In this document: positions 50,832 through 61,304 of the stretch, one piece after another
Layout of the letters: each line of letters opens with the position of its first letter
How positions within the stretch are numbered: the first letter of the stretch is position 1
Origin: Balanoglossus misakiensis
Lineage: Eukaryota; Hemichordata
Reading direction: 5' to 3'
DNA: 64,000 nt
Assembly (NCBI GenBank): GCA_040954595.2
Contig: CM082589.2
Span: forward strand, 7,006,001 to 7,070,000
Notes under the pieces: generated by a model
What the model was told of the DNA's origin: nothing
Database searches by the model: none
Seen by the model: the letters and a program-made list of their open reading frames with translations, nothing else
Made by a program: the position numbers and the translations under genes

Positions 50832-50951
50832 TGACGTCAGCGCCAGCTACTCGGCCGGGTAACTCGACTTGAGATAGACTGACCTTGTTTTTTTTTGGCA
50901 GCCATTTTTGTCCGCTACCTGTATAGGTGGTGACAGAGAGAAAGTGCTACG
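50832..50951 (+). promoter_or_regulatory. CRE block of sulfotransferase copy 5
   Basis: TGACGTCA at 50832-50839, then GGCAGCCATTTTTGTCCGC and the short form of the leader (GGTGGTGACAGAGAG) shared with copy 1. Confidence 0.45.
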
Positions 50952-52196
50952 ATGAAAAGACAACATAAATATATCGCTCTCGTTGGTGTGGTTACAGCGA
51001 TTTTCGTGGTCACCGCCAAATTCAACATTTTTCAAGATTTACATGATGTGTTTAAACACAGCTCTAAGTCAGAAGGGACCGTCGGCGCGGACGATCTCTT
51101 CGCAATGAAGAACAAAGAAGGCGCCAGGCGAAAGAAGAATGTTTCAGATGTACAAAATATGGACGAAGGCAAAGGTAACGAATCAAGAATGGAGGCTCAC
51201 CTACTACCGAAGCATTTAGAGAACGCTTATGGCGGCGTCCTCGCCGAAAATGTTACTTGTGAGATAAATAAGACAACGACCTGTGAAACGGTCTACGTAC
51301 GACTTCACGGATGCCTGGCGGGAAAGCTCCTCGGCCGAGAACCGCTGCCGAATTTCTATCTGCTTGATGAGATAGACAAGGCGACCACGCAGCGCATTTA
51401 TCGTCAATCCAGCGTCGGGTTCGTGCACGTGCCGAAAGCAGGGGGTACGTCCGTGGAAGCGCTTTTGAAACGAATTGCCAAACGTTATCGGTGGAATCGT
51501 ATGCACATTATGCACTGTGCCGAGTTTTTCAACGCAGCAACCAAATTCCACGACTGGAATAAAAGTGTGCTTTTAACTTCGAAACGTACGTTTGGACTCC
51601 ATAACTTCATGAATCCCTCTGTTCCTTTCTTCTACCTGACGTGGTTTAGACACCCCATCTCTCGTAGTATATCTGCCTATTTTTACGTCAAGAAAATGCG
51701 TCGAAAATCTCACAGCCTTTATCCAAAATACATATTTGACTCGAAAAATCTCACTGACTGTCTAGAAAAGTCGAAAGGCATCCAATTCCAAGAGTTTGAC
51801 AACTACGCGGTGCGTTTGATGCAGTTTGGGGACTACCCGGTCATCGACACGACATTCGAAGACTGTTGCGGAGCCTACACGGATGGTGTCACTCAAATAG
51901 CGGAAGTGACCGAGGAACACTACCTGGTTGCTAAGCAGAATCTGGAAACCAAGATGGCGTTCGTCGGTCTCTTGGAAGATTTCAAGACATCACAGGACAT
52001 GTTGTGCTTCATTTTAAAAACCCCTTGCCCGAAAGAAGACGTGCACGTGAACTCCAATAAACACCAACATGAACTGACCGACTTTGAGAGGACGGAACTT
52101 GAGCGAAGAAACCACTGGGACATCAAATTGTACGAAGATGCAAAACGGATTTATGAAAAACAGAAAGCAAAATATTTGGAACTTATCCGTCAATGA
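50952..52196 (+). CDS. Type II membrane carbohydrate sulfotransferase, copy 5 (414 aa)
   Basis: Intact intronless copy, closest to copy 1 in promoter and stem (V44 shared). Differences from copy 1: R59 for T, L97 for R, S205 for R, T310 for K. The L97 change lies at the stem-catalytic boundary (GGVLAENVTC). All PAPS-binding residues are kept. Its 3' flank is that of copy 3, leading into the second internally deleted remnant, so the duplication breakpoint lies at or near the gene's end. Confidence 0.86.
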   Translation: MKRQHKYIALVGVVTAIFVVTAKFNIFQDLHDVFKHSSKSEGTVGADDLFAMKNKEGARRKKNVSDVQNMDEGKGNESRMEAHLLPKHLENAYGGVLAENVTCEINKTTTCETVYVRLHGCLAGKLLGREPLPNFYLLDEIDKATTQRIYRQSSVGFVHVPKAGGTSVEALLKRIAKRYRWNRMHIMHCAEFFNAATKFHDWNKSVLLTSKRTFGLHNFMNPSVPFFYLTWFRHPISRSISAYFYVKKMRRKSHSLYPKYIFDSKNLTDCLEKSKGIQFQEFDNYAVRLMQFGDYPVIDTTFEDCCGAYTDGVTQIAEVTEEHYLVAKQNLETKMAFVGLLEDFKTSQDMLCFILKTPCPKEDVHVNSNKHQHELTDFERTELERRNHWDIKLYEDAKRIYEKQKAKYLELIRQ

Positions 52197-52636
52197 AAAA
52201 TTTCACAACAACGTTTTGATATTCAAATGTATACAAATCTTGAAATGTAGGGACTGATGTTAAGCTGGTGGACTACTCAACAGTTAGAATATCGTCCTTT
52301 TCCTGAGTTTTATATAGGCCTACATGTTTTGGCTTACTCTTAATCAATAATGTTAAACAGAGAGATAAAACAGGATTTTGTTCTAGTATAATACTTAAAG
52401 ACTGTGTGATGGTGTTACTTTTTCAGTTAGGGGGTCTAAAATATTGTGGAAATTGCTGAGTCGGCACTTTTCTTGCACTTCTAATGCTATGAGTTTTCCT
52501 ATGGTGAAAATATCTGAACAATTCTATCAAAAAATCAAGCACGATGAGATTGACATAGTGTTTCTTTATTATAATTTAATAATACTCCTCAACAGGGAAG
52601 GCGAGATTTAGATACCAGGAAAAACATTTCTGTCTC
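52197..52636 (+). other. 3' flank of copy 5, start of duplicated block B
   Basis: Matches 43355-43794. No gene of its own. Confidence 0.7.
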
Positions 52637-52869
52637 GCGGGAAAGCTCCTCGGCCGAGAACCGCTGCCGAATTTCTATCTGCTTGACGCGTTAGACAACG
52701 CAACCACGCAGACGTGCACGCGAACTCAAATAAACACCAACATGAACTGACCGACTTTGAGAGGACGGAACTTGAGCGAAGAAACCACTGGGACATCAAA
52801 CTATATGAAGATGCAAAACGGACTTATGAAAAACAGAAAGCAAAATATGTGGAAATTATCCGTCAATGA
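52637..52869 (+). pseudogene. Internally deleted sulfotransferase remnant B
   Basis: Same deletion junction (ACGCAG|ACGTGCACG) and frameshift as remnant A, so it was present before the block was duplicated. One visible difference is GACGCGTTAGAC for GACGCGCTAGAC. Confidence 0.85.
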
Positions 52870-52945
52870 AAAACTTCATAGCGATATTTGGATATTGAAT
52901 TGAACACGGGTGAAACACCATCAACCGGAAACTTTCACTGTCCGT

Positions 52946-53052
52946 TTTAGGGACCGTTCAGTTTTTACGGCTGGGGGGTGGCCTGATTTTGAAAACCGAT
53001 GACACAAACTTGCCGCCCCCCCCCAGCCGTAAAAAACTGAACGGTCCCTTAG
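52946..53052. mobile_element. Foldback element GGGACCGTTCAG, copy 2
   Basis: Same termini as the copy at 44104. The loop's G-run is shorter (GGGGGG) and the right arm has an extra A (GTAAAAAACTG). Confidence 0.75.
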
Positions 53053-53849
53053 TTCAATGTTCTGAACATGCTCACGTTGCCATTCAGTTCAGTTCTGCAG
53101 TCAACCTGTTATGCTTCTTCTCTGGAGGGATTATATAGAAATTTCATCTAGTTCTGTATTATAAAAACTTGATTCAGAGAAAATAAATACTTGAATAAAT
53201 GACATCAAAACTTCAGGCAACGATCTCGTCATGTACACGCTCCCCCCCCCCCCCGTCATTCGTTGTTTCGTAGTCACGCCATACATCGACAGTGATAAGC
53301 TCTGTCCGTTCATTACACTAGAAATTACACGCATAGTTCTGTCTGTCCGAAGAAAGAGTCTCATATATGGTAGTCCGTTTTAAAGGCACGTAAGCTGCAA
53401 CTGGATAAAAAATCAATGTTTTAAATAATCTCATATATGCTTTTAATTATATCTATTAAATGCTATTTCATGATAATATATCAAGCCCAACACTTATTTA
53501 TGACAAAATGGCCAAAAATTAAAGAAAAACGAAAATTCCTGAAATTTTTTAAAAAGTGCAATATTGCAATGAAAAATGAAAATCTGATGTCTCAGTGGTG
53601 TACATTTACTTCCATGAGCTATAGTGGATGAGATCATGTTTTGTTTATGAAGTTTCACAACCCGAAATGCGACATTTTCATTGTTTCTTTCATTTTCCCA
53701 CGGTGGCGGCCATAATCGCTTGCGGCAAAGCTTTATTATTTATCTGGTTAAAACTTGCATATGCACTCATATTTAGGGTTTATAATGCTTGTGTATAGTT
53801 CACTGCCTTTATCTGCATGGACTAATGGTAGTACAGTTTGAAACAAAAA
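53053..53849. other. Non-coding part of duplicated block B
   Basis: Counterpart of 44217-45017, with a shorter C-homopolymer. No gene recognised. Confidence 0.5.
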
Positions 53850-54807
53850 TTATGGGTCCAGATAGGACTTATGCTCGTAGATGGTCTCACTGGAAACTGC
53901 CTGGGATAACTGACTTTTGTTTTCCGGATGTATGGCCCCCTTATCCCAAATGGCCTCGCATGCTATTTCTGACTCCCCTCCCTGGGATTGGGTTCGATCC
54001 CTTGTATTCTTTTCCATGGAGGTGGCGCTATTCTCCCATGGGTCGGCAATGGCACATGGAGACCCCAGTGCTGGGCATGGCATTATACGTTTCCTTGCCT
54101 CCCCCCTTGGACTGTTCTAAATGGTCAGTGAAAATAACTGTTTCCTCCTCAGACCGTGAGTGCACTTTTCCAACTTCCCCATAATTGTAATCTCCCCCTA
54201 GTGAGAGCGATTGTGGGCATGTATAGACTATGGCTATGAGGTGGTAGTTCATACTGTGTGTTGTATGGACTAGCTGGGTTTGGCATATGCCTCACTGAAT
54301 ATGGGGGTGGTGGCGTATAATGTCTGGTAAACCCTTCCAGTTCATGTTGAGGGACTGTTCCTGCGAACTCTTCAGGATAATGGTTCTGATCCCACCCCCT
54401 TGGTGCTGTGACATAAGTGTCAACACTATCCCTATCCCATGGCTCCCCATAATTGAAAACACCCCGTCCCCAAGGCCCTCCCTCACCCAGACTTGGATCA
54501 TGCCTTGGGTTTTCGTTCATTTGTGAGAAACCACTTGAATTCTGGGGCTTGTGATCTCCATTCGGGCACCCCTATGTTCTTCATTTGGGTCTGAAAATTG
54601 AACTTCGTGTCTGAAAGTGTTTCTGGGCATGGGTTCATGGGCGTCATTTCCCCAACACCAATAAGAAAGTGTGGGTTGACTCCCTTCCCTGCCACGAACA
54701 CTATGGGATCTGCTGTTGTCATGAACACTATGTGATCTGCTGTTGTCATATTCGCCTACCCTAGGAGGGCAACTTCTTTTGGCATTTACACCAGGGCTCC
54801 TATTCAT
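53850..54807 (-). pseudogene. Unrecognised minus-strand coding remnant, copy B (further frameshifted)
   Basis: Counterpart of 45018-45976. A GGGGCACCCC tract in copy A is GGGCACCCC here (near 54565), which breaks the 219-codon frame into a 5' part (54517-54807) and a 3' part (54149-54520). The later frameshifts of copy A are also present. Confidence 0.45.
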
Positions 54808-55261
54808 GTAACTGTCTGATGAATAGTCAGTACGGGGGGAATTTCCCGTTTTTGTTACCCCAGAGATTCAACTTCAATTCAAAAGGCAGGAAAAGTTTCT
54901 GCGCATGCGCGGAACGCTTGTCCGAAACACGTTTTTCTGGAGTGAGGGTCGCTAAAAATAGAACCACAGACAAATTAGGCGGTCATCTTTTGGAATCAGG
55001 AGCCAGGGCACGATTAGTTGACCTCTAACCTCAGTGACCGCGCGTACATCCTTATGCGCATAAATCAGCGTTTGCGTCGGGGTTCAGAGGTGGCCTGTAA
55101 ATACCGAGAGAGTCATTCTTCAGACCCCCACCCCACCAGGCCATTTTTCTTCGACATGAGCCCCCTTTCAAACGAATAAAAATCTCCAATATCACCATCA
55201 TTATCATAAACATGAGAACCATATTACGGCTATGCGCTACCCGCAAACCATCATCAGTATT

Positions 55262-55408
55262 CACTGACCTTGATTTGCCGCGCTGCTCAAGATGAAGGGT
55301 CGTAAAATTTATAAGACGCAGTGTTCAGCGAACGTTAACCCAGACATGGCCGCTCATTGGACAAACTGACGCAACCTTTGTTATGCAAAGTAGGGTCAAA
55401 TCGGGTGA
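55262..55408 (+). repeat. GACCTTGATTTGCCGCG block, copy
   Basis: Counterpart of 46428-46568, including the CATTGGAC insert. Confidence 0.7.
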
Positions 55409-55504
55409 CTTGTTAAAGAAACTTTCAACTAATTAAACTTCATTAAAGATTTTAATGTCGTCTTTAACTCTCAGCTCCCGGGTTACGCATGCTAACTAGA
55501 TGGG

Positions 55505-55642
55505 ATGACGTCAGCACCAGCTACTCGAGTTCCCCACCAGTTGCTTAAGACCTTGTGTTTATTTGCCAAGCGCAGCCATTTTTGTCCGCTACCTGTATAG
55601 GTGTGGCAGGGCCAGTTCATGTGACAGAGAGAAAGTGCTACG
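55505..55642 (+). promoter_or_regulatory. CRE block in front of chimeric ORF B
   Basis: TGACGTCA at 55505-55512 and the shared leader, with GGTGTGG where chimera A has GGTGGTGG. Confidence 0.4.
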
Positions 55643-55906
55643 ATGAAAAGACAACATAAATATATCGCTCTCGTTGGTGTGGTTACAGCGATTTTCGTGG
55701 TCACCGCCAAATTCAACATTTTTCAAGATTTACATGATGTGTTTAAACGCGATGCGACCCAGAACAAACGTGAAGATATCTTTGCAAATACGAAAATGGA
55801 TGCAAAAATCTTGCAAAGAATGTATTGTGGTACGATATCTTCGGCATTTTTTTTATCTTCGGAACGTATTTTCGGCGCAAAAATAAACAGCTCAGAGAGG
55901 CAATGA
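55643..55906 (+). pseudogene. Chimeric ORF B: sulfotransferase anchor fused to antisense Harbinger sequence (87 aa)
   Basis: Same fusion point as chimera A. The T-run near 55848 is shorter than in A, so the frame after SSAF differs and the ORF ends in RIFGAKINSSERQ instead of YLRNVFSAQK. The first 35 residues, including the membrane anchor, are identical to intact copies. Confidence 0.6.
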
Positions 55907-56014
55907 TGGCAGTATTTATCCGAAGTTGCAAAACTGCCGCAGAATCTAAAGATTCATCAAAATCCTCAAAAAAAGTACGCAAAAACAAGAAATCTTCAAA
56001 CTCAGACGCCATAT
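55751..56014 (-). mobile_element. Harbinger N-terminal fragment 5 (truncated)
   Basis: Counterpart of fragment 3 in duplicated block B, with the same left truncation at the fusion point. Confidence 0.6.
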
Positions 56015-56093
56015 TTGTTGGGTTGCTAGGCCTATACTTGTATCGTTCGTTTTAACTCCCAGCTCCCGGGTTACGCATGCTAACTAGATGGGA

Positions 56094-56226
56094 TGACGTC
56101 AGCGCCAGCTACTCGAGTTCCCCACCAGTTGCTTTAGACCTTTATTTGCCAAGCGCAGCCATTTTTGTCCGCTACCTGTATAGGTGGTGGCAGGGCCAGT
56201 TCATGTGACAGAGAGAAAGTACTACG
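56094..56226 (+). promoter_or_regulatory. CRE block of sulfotransferase copy 6
   Basis: TGACGTCA at 56094-56101. The block matches that of copy 4. Confidence 0.45.
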
Positions 56227-57471
56227 ATGAAAAGACAACATAAATATATCGCTCTCGTTGGTGTGGTTACAGCGATTTTCGTGGTCACCGCCAAATTCAA
56301 CATTTTTCAAGATTTACATGATGTGTTTAAACACAGCTCTAAGTCAGAAGGGACGGGCGGCGCGGACGATCTCTTCGCAATGAAGAACAAAGAAGGCGCC
56401 ACGCGAAAGAAGAATGTTTCAGATGTACAATATATGGACGAAGGCAAAGGTAACGAATCAAGAATGGAGGCTCACCTACTACCGAAGCATTTAGAGAACG
56501 CTTATGGCGGCGTCCGCGCCGAAAATGTTACTTGTGAGATAAATAAGACAACGACCTGTGAAACGGTCTACGTACGACTTCACGGATGCCTGGCGGGAAA
56601 GCTCCTCGGCCGAGAACCGCTGCCGAATTTCTATCTGCTTGATGAGATAGACAAGGCGACCACGCAGCGCATTTATCGTCAATCCAGCGTCGGGTTCGTG
56701 CACGTGCCGAAAGCAGGGGGTACGTCCGTGGAAGCGCTTTTGAAACGAATTGCCAAACGTTATCGGTGGAATCGTATGCACATTATGCACTGTGCCGAGT
56801 TTTTCAACGCAGCAACCAAATTCCACGACTGGAATAAAAGTGTGCTTTTAACTTCGAAGCGTACGTTTGGACTCCATAACTTCATGAATCCCTCTGTTCC
56901 TTTCTTCTACCTGACGTGGTTTAGACACCCCATCTCTCGTAGTATATCTGCCTATTTTTACGTCAAGAAAATGCGTCGAAAATCTCACAGCCTTTATCCA
57001 AAATACATATTTGACTCGAAAAATCTCACTGACTGTCTAGAAAAGTCGAAAGGCATCCAATTCCAAGAGTTTGACAACTACGCGGTGCGTTTGATGCAGT
57101 TTGGGGACTACCCGGTCATCGACACGACATTCGAAGACTGTTGCGGAGCCTACAAGGATGGTGTCACTCAAATAGCGGAAGTGACCGAGGAACACTACCT
57201 GGTTGCTAAGCAGAATCTGGAAACCAAGATGGCGTTCGTCGGTCTCTTGGAAGATTTCAAGACATCACAGGACATGTTGTGCTTCATTTTAAAAACCCCT
57301 TGCCCGAAAGAAGACGTGCACGTGAACTCCAATAAACACCAACATGAACTGACCGACTTTGAGAGGACGGAACTTGAGCGAAGAAACCACTGGGACATCA
57401 AATTGTACGAAGATGCAAAACGGATTTATGAAAAACAGAAAGCAAAATATTTGGAACTTATCCGTCAATGA
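56227..57471 (+). CDS. Type II membrane carbohydrate sulfotransferase, copy 6 (414 aa)
   Basis: Intact intronless copy, counterpart of copy 4 in block B. It has K310 like copy 1 where copies 4 and 5 have T. Its 3' flank (57472-58442) is that of copy 1, not copy 4, so the coding end and flank look exchanged between array members. PAPS motifs, His217 and all sequons are intact. Confidence 0.86.
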   Translation: MKRQHKYIALVGVVTAIFVVTAKFNIFQDLHDVFKHSSKSEGTGGADDLFAMKNKEGATRKKNVSDVQYMDEGKGNESRMEAHLLPKHLENAYGGVRAENVTCEINKTTTCETVYVRLHGCLAGKLLGREPLPNFYLLDEIDKATTQRIYRQSSVGFVHVPKAGGTSVEALLKRIAKRYRWNRMHIMHCAEFFNAATKFHDWNKSVLLTSKRTFGLHNFMNPSVPFFYLTWFRHPISRSISAYFYVKKMRRKSHSLYPKYIFDSKNLTDCLEKSKGIQFQEFDNYAVRLMQFGDYPVIDTTFEDCCGAYKDGVTQIAEVTEEHYLVAKQNLETKMAFVGLLEDFKTSQDMLCFILKTPCPKEDVHVNSNKHQHELTDFERTELERRNHWDIKLYEDAKRIYEKQKAKYLELIRQ

Positions 57472-58475
57472 AAAATTTCACAACAACGTTTTGATATTCA
57501 AATGTATACAAATCTTGAAATGTAGGGACTGATGGACTACTCAACAGTTAGAATATCGTCCTTTTCCTGAGTTTTATGTAGGCCTACATGTTTTGGCTTA
57601 CTCTTAATCAATAATGTTAAACAGAGAGATAAAACAGGATTTTGTTCTAGTATAATACTTAAAGACTGTGTGATGGTGTTACTTTTTCAGTTAGGGGGTC
57701 TAAAATATTGTGGAAATTGCCGAGTCGGCACTTTTCTTGCACTTCTAATGCTATGAGTTTTCCTATGGTGAAAATATCTGAACAATTCTATCAAAAAATC
57801 AAGCACGATGAGATTGACATAGTGTTTCTTTATTATAATTTTTAATAATACTTCTCAACAGGGAAGGCGAGATTTAGATATCAGGAAGAACATTTCTGTC
57901 TCTTCAAAATATCGTTCCCATGACAATGTGACTTGAGGCCTTATAGTTGTGATTGTCTCCATATTTGGAGTGCGTGAGTATTTCTGCATAGAGTTAAAAT
58001 GCTAAGCTTCAGTGTTGTTTGGGGGTCCATTGCATTTAACCACAGTTACAAGGAGACACTGTTCTTTGAATGTGGGGAGGGGCACTCTTATTAATTGCAA
58101 TGTCTAGAAAGTAAATAAATGACAGAACTTCATGATCTCTACAGGCGATCTGTGCCGTACAGAATTTATTTTCATGAGTGATGTGGTGTATTCTGCGGCA
58201 GAATTCTTTACTATCATCACTGACCTTGATTTGCCGCGCTGCTCAAGATGAAGGGTCGTAAAATTTATAAGACGCAGTGTTCAGCGAACCCAGATATGGC
58301 CGTGGACAAACTGACGCAACCTTTGTTATGCAAAGTAGGGTCAAATCGGGTGATTCACCTGAGGTCGCGAGATCGCACAGGTAAATTTTGAAAATACTGC
58401 TGGCGATAACGAGAGTTTTTTCGCAATTTTTGAGGTTCCAAAACACACTGACAATCATTTTTAGTAACAATGCAT
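57472..58475 (+). other. 3' flank of copy 6
   Basis: Matches 36689-37665 up to about 58442 and then changes to the truncated copy 7. No independent gene. Confidence 0.7.
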
Positions 58476-59279
58476 ATTTATCGTCAATCCAGCGTCGGGT
58501 TCGTGCACCTGCCGAAAGCAGGTGGTACGTCCGTGTAAGCGGTTCTGAGAAAACTCGACAAAAGTCAATGGAAAAATTTGAGCGTCGTGCACTGTGCCCA
58601 GTTTTTCAACGCAGCAACCAAATTCCACAACTGGAATAAAAGTGTGCTTTTAACTTCGAAACGTACGTTTGGACTCCATAACTTCATGAATCCCTCTGTT
58701 CCTTTCTTCTACCTGACGTGGTTTAGACACCCCGTCTCCCGTAGTATATCTGCCTATTTTTACGTCAAGAAAATGCGTCGAAAATCTCACAGCCTTTATC
58801 CAAAATACATATTTGACTCGAAAAATCTCACTGACTGTCTAGAAAAGTCGAAAGGCATCCAATTCCAAGAGTTTGACAACTACGCGGTGCGTTTGATGCA
58901 GTTTGGGGACTACCCGGTCATCGACACGACATTCGAAGACTGTTGCGGAGCCTACACGGATGGTGTCACTCAAATACCGGAAGTGACCGAGGAACACTAC
59001 CTGGTTGCTAAGCAGAATCTGGAATCCAAGATGGCGTTCGTCGGTCTCTTGGAAGATTTCAAGACATCACAGGACATGTTGTGCTTCATGTTACAAATCC
59101 CCTGTCCGAAAGAAGAGGTGCACGTGAACTCCAATAAACACCAACATGAACTGACCGACTTTGAGAGGACGGAACTTGAGCGAAGAAACCACTGGGACAT
59201 CAAATTGTACGAAGATGCAAAACGGATTTATGAAAAACAGAAAGCAAAATATTTGGAAGAAGTAGACAAAGACAACTAG
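58476..59279 (+). pseudogene. Sulfotransferase copy 7, 5'-truncated with a nonsense codon
   Basis: Homology starts abruptly at the codons for IYRQSS (equivalent to residue 149), so the anchor, stem and start are missing. The 5' PAPS loop LPKAGGTS is present, but the next Glu codon is TAA (58536-58538). The frame afterwards is open to 59279 and ends LEEVDKDN, unlike LEIIRQ or LELIRQ. The segment VLRKLDKSQWKNLSVVHC is divergent from all other copies. Variants QIPEV and MLQIPC are shared only with copy 8. Confidence 0.88.
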
Positions 59280-59527
59280 AAATTTGATGAATGTTTTGTT
59301 GATGTTTTTCCGTTTATAGTGTATCGTGTATGTTAACCCTTTCACCACCATGATTCGGTCCAAATCCATTGCTTTGTTTTTTGTAAGGGGTGGGTCATTG
59401 GATATCTTGTTTCAAACAATGGTGATAAAAATTTGACTCCATACACATTTCCAGCTCTCCCCCAAAATAATATTCGTTATCCCTAAAGATAAAATTGCTC
59501 CATTGACACAAAATGTATTTTATACGC

Positions 59528-59575
59528 GGGGGGGGGGGGGGGGGCTCTCAAGAGGTTATCTCACCCCCCCCCCCC
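59528..59575. repeat. G-run and C-run able to form a hairpin
   Basis: Seventeen Gs (59528-59544) and twelve Cs (59564-59575) separated by 19 bases. It can form a GC hairpin or a G-quadruplex; lengths may be uncertain in assembly. Confidence 0.85.
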
Positions 59576-60129
59576 GTGGTGAGTAATATAATCTTCCTAT
59601 ATTCAATCATATTCATAGGCAGTCTCTCTGGGGCACGCCTTAACCAAATACCTTAGAAGTTGCTTCTAAAAAGTGTATTTACATAGAACTGTATATGTGA
59701 TTCTTTCTGATGAAGATACTGGTAATAAAATAACCTGTTTAAAGACTGTTACCATCAGAAAACGAGATTTCGGTCACGCTGAATCGAATATTTATTTTTA
59801 CCCTGCAGGGTCAACCTACAATGTGTCCCATGTTGATATGCAGTGCTATATACAGGTTGGTCTGTTGAACGATGCTACGTCATAGACCCTATTTTCTATT
59901 ACATGTATTTCAAATGTTTAATAGTAGGCCAGTCAAATTAAATCACCCAGTAATATTGGTAAAAAAAACGAAAAATGAGTATCAGTATATTTTATTATGA
60001 AAAGCAAACTAAGCATAATTTCAAATTCGAATGCGTGGATTTCGTCTTGTTATTCGGCGATTTAATTGGTGGCCGCAATCTGCCAAAGTGACGGATTGCA
60101 ATATACCTTAATTAATATAGCTTTATTAA

Positions 60130-60315
60130 AGGTATACAGTCACCTCCAATTTACATACGCCCGTATAAGGCTGAAATGGCGTATTTGAGTGTTCTAAAGA
60201 ACATATGGTGGCGCTCTTTTTTTCGCGTGTGCCACCCACTGAAAATCTGTGATTGGCTAGATCTCAATTTGCCATGGTAACTATAGCTATTTTTCCATAG
60301 GTGACCGTATACCTT
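60130..60315. mobile_element. 186-bp AAGGTATAC element, copy 2
   Basis: Reverse-orientation relative of 25269-25454 with termini AAGGTATACAGTCACCT / AGGTGACCGTATACCTT. It is flanked by TTAA-like sequence on both sides. Confidence 0.75.
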
Positions 60316-60374
60316 TAATGGTCTTGTTGTGTTTTTTAACCATATCTTGTTTCTGCAGGCCTGCAGTCTCCGTC

Positions 60375-60492
60375 TGCATGCGCAGTTGCACGCGTTGCAC
60401 TCGAAACCAGACGCGCGGCACAGATAAAATCTAGTTTGTCGTGTGCGAAATGACACGATTTTATCAGACTGCAGACGAGCGGTCACGTGACC
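60375..60492. promoter_or_regulatory. Promoter-like patch with NRF1-like site and E-box palindrome
   Basis: TGCATGCGCAG (60375-60385) resembles an NRF1 site. GGTCACGTGACC (60481-60492) is a 12-base palindrome around a CACGTG E-box. It lies 0.8 kb from copy 8; the link is a guess. Confidence 0.3.
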
Positions 60493-61304
60493 CTCCATCA
60501 TCGCCGGCAGGGCATTCCACTTCCACTCGCGTAGTTTCACGATGCTGGTGTTTGTATTGTTATGCATTTTGTGTTTGTTAGTTTTTTTCCCGTCGTGGTT
60601 TCTCTCTGCAGTTGTATGACAACCACAGACCCAGTTATATGACGTCTGTAGGCCTATATTTTTCTTATTCTCTGCGTATCGTCGACACTCTATATTTCGA
60701 CAAGAATTTAAGAAAATAGAAGCATATGCACTACGATCGCAATATTACGGTTTATGCCCTGTAAAATGAACGGTCAGCAGGTCGAAGAGACAGTGGGCGC
60801 TGTGTATACAATGCATGAAATTACACCTGCAATGTTGTAAAGCATAAAGGAAACAAACTCAAGTCGCCATTTTGAAAGGGAGCTTGAATCATAATCTGTC
60901 TTACGTAACATTTTCAATTGCCGTTGTCGCGACAAAAGGCAGAATAATGCAGTCGCTTTCACTTCTGTCAACACACGGAGCTTGTCACACCGCGAGATGT
61001 TGCCACGTTGACCTTCCAGAATCGCTTCGGTCAAGAAGATCGCGGTCCGGCTATCCACCTGCGCGAAATCACCACCGTTGTGAATATTGTTACCTAGTGA
61101 CGCCTTGACCGACGCTCATTTTGTGGCTTCAAACCGTCAATCTTGGAATCTCCGGTGCGAATTCATTAGTGTGTATCAACGGCAGCCGTCAATCGAAGGA
61201 AGCTTGGGGAACGTTACTGGGTCTTAATCTGACAGGTTGAGAATATTGCTTGTCAGGTGTGGAACGATATATGTCAGAGAGAACTTGCCAAAGACGAGGA
61301 GACG

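Larger units (their letters stand above)
59280..61304. other. Spacer upstream of copy 8
   Basis: Contains a G17/C12 hairpin (59528-59575), the second 186-bp element, and a GC-richer region from 60350 to 61140 with possible promoter sites. No coding gene recognised. Confidence 0.55.

Noticed and set aside
58578-59279. 233-codon frame as a short functional sulfotransferase
   Set aside because: It lacks an ATG at the start, the 5' PAPS loop, the stem and the anchor; it is the remainder of copy 7 after a nonsense codon.
60151-60567. 138-codon minus-strand frame
   Set aside because: About half of it is the 186-bp MITE-like element; the rest is promoter-like DNA.
61257-61304. 16-codon N-terminal extension of sulfotransferase copy 8
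   Set aside because: It starts upstream of the conserved membrane-anchor start and has no counterpart in the other copies.
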